Positions 56,635 through 64,000 of a stretch of DNA of 64,000 bases are shown here, piece by piece. Origin of the DNA: Sphaerolaimus hirsutus (Eukaryota; Nematoda; Chromadorea; Monhysterida; Sphaerolaimidae); contig OZ038457.1 of the NCBI GenBank assembly GCA_964036195.1, forward strand, positions 19,309,147 to 19,373,146, read 5' to 3'. Under the pieces are notes generated by a model, which had not been told where the DNA came from, made no database searches, and saw only the letters and a list, made by a program, of their open reading frames with translations. The translations under genes and the position numbers were made by a program. Position 1 is the stretch's first letter; each line of letters begins with the position of its first letter.

Positions 56635-57393
56635 AAAGATCTATTTACTCACGTTATGTTTACGTTTTGTGATAACAATTAGCTAACCTTTCAAGAGGAT
56701 GCCACATCTTGATCGATAGAAAATGTAAGAAATCTTGATTTCAGATATTCCAAGATACCTATTCTCTGAACTGCAATGCAAATCATTATTGAAAAAAACA
56801 CCACGTACCTAAATTGACTTATTTAAAAAAATCAATTATATTCTTTGGAATAACCTAAAGCAGGATAGCATATGAACATCAGCAAATATATCTAGGTAAT
56901 CTCACTAAAACATTTCGAATTTAGTTGAGCGACCGATTCGCTTGCCCTGCTGCCTGCATTTTTGTAAATCAATGTTGAAAAATACATTCCAAAAGTTCAG
57001 ACGCATTGGGAATAACTCGGACAGTATATATTTACGGCTTGACGTTTAACTCGGGCGCGCACAAACCCAAACACCACCGCCAAATGTTTTCCAACCGTCC
57101 CCACACAAAGGGCCTCAAATATATGTTGACGTTTGCATTTCAATAGTATAACGCTGTATTGGACGGCCAACGAGGGTGAAACTATGATTAAAAAATGGAA
57201 AAAAGCTGAAAATAGGTAAATTAATTCATAAATTTATAGCTATAAATAATGTACAATAAGATAAATATAAGGATTAGCGATTTTGAAGTACGAGAAAATG
57301 AGCAAAATACAAAAAATGAGTTGACTTTTGAGTGGTACAATAAGATTGGTTAAGATTGAGTGGTGAAATGCAACATTGACCCCACACGCACTA
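56635..57393. other. No gene recognised
   Basis: AT-rich DNA with no repeat or coding feature I can support. Confidence 0.45.
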
Positions 57394-57801
57394 CCGTATT
57401 TCTCCGTGTAAACCGCCCGGGCGTTATACAAAACCGAGGCACTTCTCGGTAACTTTTTTTAAAAACTTGTATAACGCCCGGGCGTTAAATCATTGCGAGG
57501 GGGGCGTTATGCAAGGAAAAATTTTGCTTAAATATTTACATAATTTGTGTTCCCTCCCCGTGTGCACCGAATTCAATGGAAAACGTACATTCCGCAGAAT
57601 AACAATGCGTGCCGCAAGGCACAACGTTCAAATAGTTCAAACCAAGTGGACCTTTCATTACCATTCAGCTTGATTTGTCCTGAAAATATTCCCACTTCGC
57701 TAATGTTTTTGGAACCAAGCATAGCGCCCCGGGGGCGCTATACAGCTGTATAACGCCCCGGGCGTTGTGCACGGGGGGGCGGTTTACACGGAGAAATACG
57801 G
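57394..57801. mobile_element. CCGTATTTCTCCGTGTAAACC MITE (type c), 408 bp
   Basis: The ends CCGTATTTCTCCGTGTAAAC and GTTTACACGGAGAAATACGG are flanked by TA on both sides. Internal units GCCCGGGCGTTAT(A) recur in both orientations. It shares only the outer CCGTATTTC with types a and b. Confidence 0.87.
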
Positions 57802-57803
57802 TA

Positions 57804-58222
57804 GTTGACAACGATAGTAAATGTCAACTTCAACTGGTTCCGATCCCAATTCGCGGGCGTTCAATATATAGGCTTGTTAGAGGTATAGGAGGGGGAAAAT
57901 CGCTAAAACTGGGTGAAAAATAGCTAAAAACAGCTATATAAACATAAATATAGAGCACACAAAATAGCTGAAAATAGGTTATAAAAATCATGAACAGTTA
58001 TTTTGAAGGTGATAAACTGGTGTGAACGATAGATAGATAGCTGGACGAATTGGGGGGAGGGGGCTGGAGTTAGGGGAAAGTAGGCAAAAAAATTTCCTAC
58101 GGGATAGATAGGTAGCTGAGCGGCCTCCGGGATAGATAGACAGCTGGCGGATTTGGGGGGAGTAACCCCCCAACCCCCTACTAAACCCCTGAAACCAGTT
58201 GACATTTGACGTCGTTGTCACC
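57804..58222. mobile_element. GTTGACAACG long-TIR element with GATAGATAGCTG insertion
   Basis: GTTGACAACGATAGTAAATG and AACTGGTTCC at the left mirror AAACCAGTTGACATTTGACG and TCGTTGTCA at the right. The interior resembles the 51913 element, including its CCCCTG right end at about 58191. Its left end is not clear. Confidence 0.65.
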
Positions 58223-58457
58223 TAGTGTGCGTAGGGCCGTTGTAGGTTTTGACTGGTGAAAAATGCACTACATAGATTTAGGGTTTCCGAATAGAAGCCA
58301 AAACACTCGCTTCAACAAAGATAAATAGACAACTGAGCAGGGTCTGATATACACAACTGGACAGTCTTGGAGGGGGCAACTCCCTTTGGAAACCCCTTCT
58401 GACCCCAATATCCCCACAGACCCAAGCGCACCTGTTGCAGCCCATAACCTTGCCTAG

Positions 58458-60822
58458 TCAATCGAAGCTCCACTTGACCTGGGCCACGTCTACGCCGGCC
58501 AGTTCTAGCAGGCGGCCCATGAGCGTGCGCTTGAAGCCCAACTTCTCCACCTGCTCGGACAGCTTGTTGCCCACCGAGCGCAGGCGCACCGACGAGTGAA
58601 TCAGGCACACTGGAAGAGGGTGCATTTGTGGGGGTTGCAGGAAGGGGGTTTCCGCAGGCAAAATTTTTACCGTTTCTATTTCCGTTGTCCGGCAAGTGCA
58701 AAATTTTTTTCCGTTTCCGTTTTGCCGGCAAGTGCAAAAATTTTTCGGTTTCCGTTTTTCAAAAAAAAATTGTTTACACACTTATCACAGCAACCAAACG
58801 ACATGTTTCTTTCCTATAAATGGCAGAAATATTGGTAGATGTCAACTACATTTCCCACTTCCGTGTATTTGTCACTCACGCTCTTCACAAGCAAAACCAT
58901 TCAATCATTTATTTGGCATGAAAAAATGAAAAAATAAAAAGTAGAAACGAGTCAACTTACACAGGACAGGTAGCAGCAAGCCGAACAGGAAGACAATGAC
59001 ACTGCTGAACAAACTGACGGCGACATAAATGGCCACGACGCTGCCAAGCACCTGGAACATAGTGTAAAACATTCTAACAATTCAACCAAAAATATTGTAA
59101 ACACGACATTTGAAGGAAAACAAAATTCTGGGATTTTCAAGCGACGCTACAAATAATTTTCTAATAATTTTCTGCGCGGACTCAATTGCGTGAAATTATT
59201 AGCTCAATGGCGTCACAGCGGCATCACGATCCAAAATTGAACCAATTATCAGTATTTACCAATGCCGATACAGATTCGAGGAAACATCTCCGTAAACCCG
59301 CAAAAGCAGGTCGCACATCCTCACTCCGAAAGCCACATTCCATTTAAACGGCACTATCATTGGCACGCTGCCAATAAAAACAACAACGCACCAGCGCAAG
59401 CGGGTGCGCCTTGCGCCAACGAGCTACATCTTCGGTCTGCGACACGGCGCCCACGGCGGCGGACACGAGCAGGATGACACTGAGCAGCCCCAGGAACACC
59501 TCGGTCGGGTGCAGCGCACTGAAAAGTGTGAGGGAAGTGTGGCTGGGAAAAAGACCTACAAATATAACTTTTGTGTGCCCGAAACGGGAGGAGTTTTACA
59601 GACGCTCTATTATAGGCTTTTCTAGTATATACCGTATTTCCTCGAAATACCCCCGGGGGGTTTATTTTTTCAGAGTGAGAATTTTGGGGGGGGGGGTTAA
59701 ACGAGGGGGGGAGGTATTTCGAGGGGGGTTTATTATTTCGCCAGAAATTTTTTTGAAAACCAAGTACTAAATTGTCGTCTGAAACGTACGCAGACGTCGA
59801 AAATGCAACAAAAATCGCCATTTATAAGACTCTAAAGACTCTAAGTGTGTAGACGTATAATCACTGTTCTCACATAACAGAGTCATCGCTTTCAACGTGT
59901 GTTTTGCATTACCCAGATGACAAACCGCAGCCTTTGTCATTTACGTTCTCTATACAATAAAATTTGGGGGGGGGTATTTCGAGGGGGGGTTTATCAGTTC
60001 ATAGTGTCCATTTGAGGGGGGGGGTATTTCGAGGGGGGGGGTATTTCGAGGAAATACGGTAGGCTTTTCCAATGTATAGAAGGGAGTAAAGAGAAAAAAT
60101 CGCTAAAAGTACCGCTAAAGGTGAAAAATAGGTATACAAGCATATTAGTACTCAAATAGCTGAAAAAAAGCAATGTAACACATGAAATAGCGATTTCAAA
60201 GGTGAAAAGCTATTTTTTAAAAGTATGAAAATTAGCGATTTTGAGTGAAAATTGGGGCAAAATTTCTCAAAAATCGCTCCAGATAGTTAGATAGCTGGCC
60301 TATTTTGGGGATTAATAACCAAAAATTTTGCCTCAGGATGTATAGATAGCTGGCGGATTTGGGGGGTAACCCCCTACTAAACCCCCGCCTCAACCCCTTT
60401 CACGCCATCCCCCACTCAATGTCAACAGACCTGACGAGCGCGAAAGCGACCAGTATGACCACGAAGTAGTTGGTCTGGTAGTAGAGCAGGTTGGACACCA
60501 TACGGTTGTTCCACTTGACAAAGTCTTGCGTCGGCGGCAGCTGCGGGGGTATTCGAAGAATTTACGACGTTAATGTACGCAAAAATGTAAATTGTGCCTG
60601 TGCATAATCACCGGAAAATCCATTACAAATTATATAACGCATCTACAGCCGTGAGAATAGCAAAAGCAGCTTGACATACAACACATGAAACAAAACCGCA
60701 ACCACAAAACACACCTGAAATCTGGCCTTGTTCAACAGGAAATCATCTAAAGATCTGCAATCAGCCCTATCCAATCCATTAAACAGGCCACCTGCGCGCG
60801 CGCCACTAGCTGCATCTGTCAT
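58458..60822 (-). CDS. ARL6IP5: ARL6IP5 / PRAF3 (JWA) homologue, five exons, 195 aa
   Basis: Exons on the minus strand: 60715-60822, 60431-60540, 59392-59518, 58961-59051 and 58458-58609, with every splice phase agreeing and canonical GT-AG ends. Exon 1 starts MTDAAS and has [13 protein letters not shown]. Exon 2 has the family hallmark [18 protein letters not shown] and the first hydrophobic stretch. Exons 3 and 4 give further membrane segments ([38 protein letters not shown]). Exon 5 has [18 protein letters not shown] and [16 protein letters not shown], matching the conserved cytoplasmic C-terminus. The length is close to the human protein (188 aa). Family members are PRA1-type membrane proteins of the endoplasmic reticulum that bind ARL6/Rab-cycle partners and modulate glutamate transporter traffic. 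MITEs occupy its introns, including 59632-60059. Confidence 0.93.
58640..58760. repeat. TTTCCG/GGCAAGTGCAAAA repeat patch
   Basis: GGTTTCCGCAGGCAAAATTTTT followed by CCGTTTCCG and GGCAAGTGCAAAATTTTTT units, as inside the 33218 element. Terminal TAGGGTGTCAAC ends are not visible. It lies in the last ARL6IP5 intron. Confidence 0.65.
59632..60059. mobile_element. CCGTATTTCCTCGAAATACC MITE (type a), 428 bp
   Basis: Perfect TA-flanked ends CCGTATTTCCTCGAAATACC and GGTATTTCGAGGAAATACGG. GGGGTATTTCGAGGGG units are repeated at both sides. It lies in the ARL6IP5 intron between exons 2 and 3. Confidence 0.9.
60062..60410. mobile_element. GATAGATAGCTG-family element, incomplete
   Basis: AGAAAAAATCGCTAAAAGTA, AAAAATCGCTCCAGATAG, ATAGATAGCTGGCGGATTTG and a CCCCCTACTAAACCCCC end match the element at 51913. 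Both ends are indistinct. Confidence 0.6.
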
Positions 60823-60988
60823 TTTTAGCAACGAAAATTTGGCGTGGTGCCAATACTGTTCTAACACTGACAACTCTGTGACAAAAAGTTATAAATGTAC
60901 GGTTTAGTGTCATCTCTAGAAAATATATTTGAAGGTATGTGGTTTAGTGGATGATGGCTGCAGCTGAGCGACAATTGTGGCTAACATG

Positions 60989-62445
60989 TAAACACCTTCC
61001 CGGACAAGTTCACCACCCATTTTTTTATTTCACTTCGAATGCAATATCTCCGTCCATGGGGGTGTTATAAGGCTGAAACTTTGTATATATTAAGTTGTAA
61101 TACCCCCTTACTCCCCAACAATGGGGGGAGGTGCGGCGACTCACTACAGGGTGGGTCACCCTATATGCAAAAAAAATTGTGGCGTTTTTGGTGTCCCAAG
61201 CAAGTTCACCACCCACTTGATTAGCTACACTTTGAAGGCTATATCTCCAGCTGTGAGGGCGGTAGAAAGCTGAAATTTGGGGGATGTCTTGCCAACAACC
61301 CCCCTCACAATACACCAGTGGGGCGGCTGCCGACGACCCACTAAAGCATGGGTCACTGCATATAAATTTGATAATTTTTTTAAGAACAACCCAAGTGTCC
61401 CAAACAAGTTCACCACCCAACTGCATTATAAAAAAAATGTTGTGAGAACATACCTGATATAAAATTGAAACAGATATGAACCCTAGTTCTGCTCATAAAA
61501 TTTTTATCAGTAGGGCACCCACCCTGTCCCATAAACAGCAGATTGAAAATTTCACTTTAAATTAATTTTTTGTATCACACTTAAAAAGTTGGTTTACAAA
61601 GTTCACTAGGGGAGGGTCTAAGGTTCAAAGTTATGTAAACAACATAACCTCTAAAATGCTTCCATAAGGAAATTTATTTGGGGTGAATGAAAACGTGAAA
61701 ATTTTGTCAAATTTTCTTCCTGAAATGACATCATTTTGACATCATAGAATTCACCCCAAGTAAATTTCCTTATGGAAGCATTTTAGAGGTTATGTTGTTT
61801 ACATAACTTTGAACCTTAGACCCTCCCCTAGTGACCGTTGTAAACCAACTTTTTAAGTGTGATACAAAATATTGGTTTAAAGTGAAATTTTCAGTCGGCT
61901 GTTTATGGGACAGGGTGGGTGCCCTACTGAAAAAAAAATTTTTTGGCTGAAATAGTGTTCCAACCCAATTCATTTTTATATTAGGTATGTTGTTGCAACA
62001 TTTTTTTAATGCAGTTTGGTGATGAACTTGTTTTGGGACACTTGGGCTGTTTTTAGAAAATTGTTAACTTTATACACAGTGACCCATGCTTTAGTGGGTC
62101 GTTGGCAGCCGCCCCACTGGTGGATAGTGAAGGGGGTTGTTGGCAAGACATCCCCCAAAATTCAGCTTTATACTGCCATCACAGCTGGAGATATGGCTCT
62201 CGTAGTGTAGCCAATCAAGTAGGTGGTTAACTTGTTTGGGACACCAAAAACGCCAAAAAAATTGTTGCATATAGGGCAACCCACCCTGTAGTGAGTCGCC
62301 GTACCTCCCCCATTGTTGGAGAGTAGAGGGGTCTTACAACTATATATATACAAAGTTTCAGCTTTTTAACACCCCCATGGACGGAGATATTGCATTCGAA
62401 GTGAAATAAAAAAATGGGTGGTGAACTTGTCCGGGAAGGTGTTTA
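60989..62445. mobile_element. Foldback element, subfamily A, complete (~1.46 kb)
   Basis: TAAACACCTTCCCGGACAAG and CTTGTCCGGGAAGGTGTTTA are the ends. The arms mirror each other for some 720 bp with a short spacer near 61715. Each arm is about three modules: ATATCTCCGTCCATGGGGGT, ATATCTCCAGCTGTGAGGGC and a third without the Cys-rich-like G/C block, joined by GTGTCCCAA(G/A)CAAGTTCACC. Hairpins such as GGCGACTCACTACAGGGTGGGTC recur in each module. It encodes no protein and shows no target duplication. Confidence 0.9.
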
Positions 62446-62499
62446 TGTACAAATGTACGAAATGAAATAAGGATGCTTTCATTGGGTCAGGCCTATAAC

Positions 62500-62868
62500 G
62501 CTTGTCAACCCATTATGCATGTAGATCCATTATAGACACATTATACCCGCAGGGGTAAGAAAGGGCGCGGTAACCCCACCCCAAACCGCCCAACTATCAC
62601 TCTTTACCAGAGGCAAAATTTTTCGTTACTTTCCCCAGAACAGCCCCCCCCCCCCCGCAAATTGCATAGCTATCTATCATCTGGAGCGCTTTTGAGCAAT
62701 TTTACCCCAATTTTCACACAAAAGTCTCTAATTTTCATATGTTTTAAAGATTTTCACCTTGAAAATCACTAGATAATGTGTTTTATTGCATATTTTCAGC
62801 ATGCCGGGTGTAGTTAAATGCCTGCCGGTTCTAGATGCATAATGGGTTTACATGCGTAATGGCACAGG
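62500..62868. mobile_element. Inverted AACCCATTATGCAT element with GATAGATAGC core
   Basis: AACCCATTATGCATGTAGAT on the left mirrors TAGATGCATAATGGGTTTACATGCG on the right. The core resembles the 51913 family in reverse (TAGCTATCTATCATCTGGAG). Confidence 0.6.
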
Positions 62869-63167
62869 ACCGCTTTCATTCGTTTTAATCCAGATTCATG
62901 AATACACCATATCCATGTGTACAGAAACTTCTACACAGGTTATTATAAAATGAAAAGTTAGTTCAGCGGAGCTACCTATCATTTAATTAAATGGAACTCA
63001 AAAAAACAAAGTTATGATCTGAATAAGACAAGGCACAGGTGCAACACTTTCTGAGATCATAATGACCACGACAGATATCAGAAGAGAGTACAATGAATGA
63101 ATTTGACAGTTTAGACAAAAAGAAACCCACAAAGGGGCTTTCACGTAACTAGAAAACGACAAACACA

Positions 63168-63665
63168 CAGAGTCGTTAAAAGTACCGAACTTTTTTCAAA
63201 GTATACGTAAAGTATTTGTTTTTTACTCGCCCCCTGAGTACAGAAAACGTAAAGTAAATTTTTTACTTTTACTCATGAGTAAACATGAGTAAAATATTTT
63301 TCATTCCAGAAAACGTCTTTTTGAGTATTTTTGAAAAATTTTGGCTCAATTATCACTCAAAATCACTCATTTTCGTACCATTTCAACCATTTTGACCTCC
63401 AAATTCACAAGTACATGTTTTGTGTGCCTATTTTTGATCTTTTTCTCTCCTATTTTTCGCTTTTTCACCCCCTTTCATTCCATCTATGCCTTGAAAAAGC
63501 CTACAAAAAACCTATCTGAAATACGAATTCTGTACTCGAGTACTTTCAAAAAGTATACGTAAAAGCGAGTACAGCTACTTTTTTCGAAGTATACGTAAAC
63601 GTATTTACTCAGTACTCGAGTATACATACTTTTTGAGTAAACGTAAATACGTTTGAACAACTATG
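63168..63665. mobile_element. CAGAGTCGTTAAAAGTACC hAT-type element, 498 bp
   Basis: The ends CAGAGTCGTTAAAAGTACC and GTTTGAACAACTATG flanked by a perfect 8-bp duplication CAAACACA (63160-63167, 63666-63673). The interior is ACTCGAGTA(C), TTTACTCATGAGTAAACATG and GTATACGTAAA repeats. This duplication identifies the whole CAGAG-end family as hAT-type. Confidence 0.92.
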
Positions 63666-63826
63666 CAAACACACTCTTATCCAAAAAGTATTCGAACGAA
63701 ATTGGCTTTTTGTGAATATGGCCTTATTTCGCGGGTCACAGAATTTTCCATTTTTCCATTTTTTGAAACACAGATGTTTCTCCAATTTTTGGTTGACCCC
63801 TCCCCCTTCCAACCACACCCACGCAG

Positions 63827-63983
63827 CATTAGCCACGAAAACCATCACTTGAGTTTGTCGATGAGCGACGTGTTGCTGTGCTGCGACGACCTGGGCGAGC
63901 GGCGCACCGGCGCCAACTCGGGCTCGGGGCTCAGTGGCACCGCCGCCGACCGTTCGGCGCGCCTGCGAAAAGACGATATTTAG
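63827..63983 (+). CDS. Terminal exon of an unrecognised gene
   Basis: A pyrimidine-rich acceptor (TCCCCCTTCCAACCACACCCACGCAG) opens one frame, phase 2 on entry, of 51 codons ending TAG. The segment is GC-rich and CpG-rich, like the other exons here. The peptide has SMSDVLLCCDDLGERR, a Gly/Ser/Ala stretch and ends RLRKDDI. It looks like the end of an intracellular tail, perhaps with a PDZ-type C-terminus. Function is not recognised. The rest of the gene would lie upstream; I could not identify its other exons in the window. Confidence 0.5.
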
Positions 63984-64000
63984 AGTGAGTGAAATATTGT

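Noticed and set aside
58312-58737. 141-codon minus-strand frame over the last ARL6IP5 exon
   Set aside because: A different frame of the same exon; the family match is in the other frame.
1-64000. CRISPR arrays, tRNA or rRNA genes, hammerhead-type ribozymes
   Set aside because: Scanning by eye found no regularly spaced repeats with unique spacers, no T-loop/box B context and no hammerhead core; repeats here are transposons and satellites.

Overview
The window looks like nuclear DNA of an invertebrate animal. Coding sequence is broken into short exons (about 90-200 bp) with GT-AG introns. The recognisable proteins are metazoan: a rhodopsin-class peptide GPCR, a gustatory-receptor-like seven-helix protein, a DEG/ENaC channel N-terminus and an ARL6IP5/PRAF (JWA) protein. 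Gustatory-receptor-type genes and the gypsy element argue against a vertebrate. I cannot name the species.

Layout. 1-4.9 kb: hairpin and hAT-type MITEs plus a very AT-rich tandem block. 5-10.8 kb: peptide GPCR on the minus strand (exons between 10781 and 6732, with a possible tail exon at 4995-5315). 10.8-15.5 kb: MITEs and plain DNA. 15.5-18.7 kb: two long-inverted-repeat (foldback) elements. 19-30 kb: a third foldback element split by a young 7.3-kb Ty3/gypsy LTR retrotransposon with 150-bp LTRs. 30-39.4 kb: more MITEs and another foldback element. 39.4-45.0 kb: gustatory-receptor-like gene on the plus strand. 45.4-48.4 kb: compound minisatellite. 50.2-53.3 kb: DEG/ENaC N-terminal gene on the plus strand that stops after the first membrane helix. 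58.4-60.8 kb: complete five-exon ARL6IP5-like gene on the minus strand. 61-62.4 kb: an intact foldback element. 63.8 kb: a terminal exon of an unknown plus-strand gene.

The four host genes are interspersed with non-autonomous DNA transposons, mostly in introns. Eight elements carry perfect 8-bp target duplications (hAT type), one more has an 8-9 bp direct repeat, and several others have 6 or 7 of 8 bases matching. About fourteen carry TACCGTATTT-type ends, mostly flanked by TA (Tc1/mariner type). Nearly all share one odd architecture: short conserved ends around a palindromic interior made of a microsatellite or minisatellite that repeats the end motif itself. That architecture, and the modular foldback family, are the most unusual things here. 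The receptor, channel and chemoreceptor genes could all act in neurons or sensory cells, but nothing in the sequence ties them into one system.
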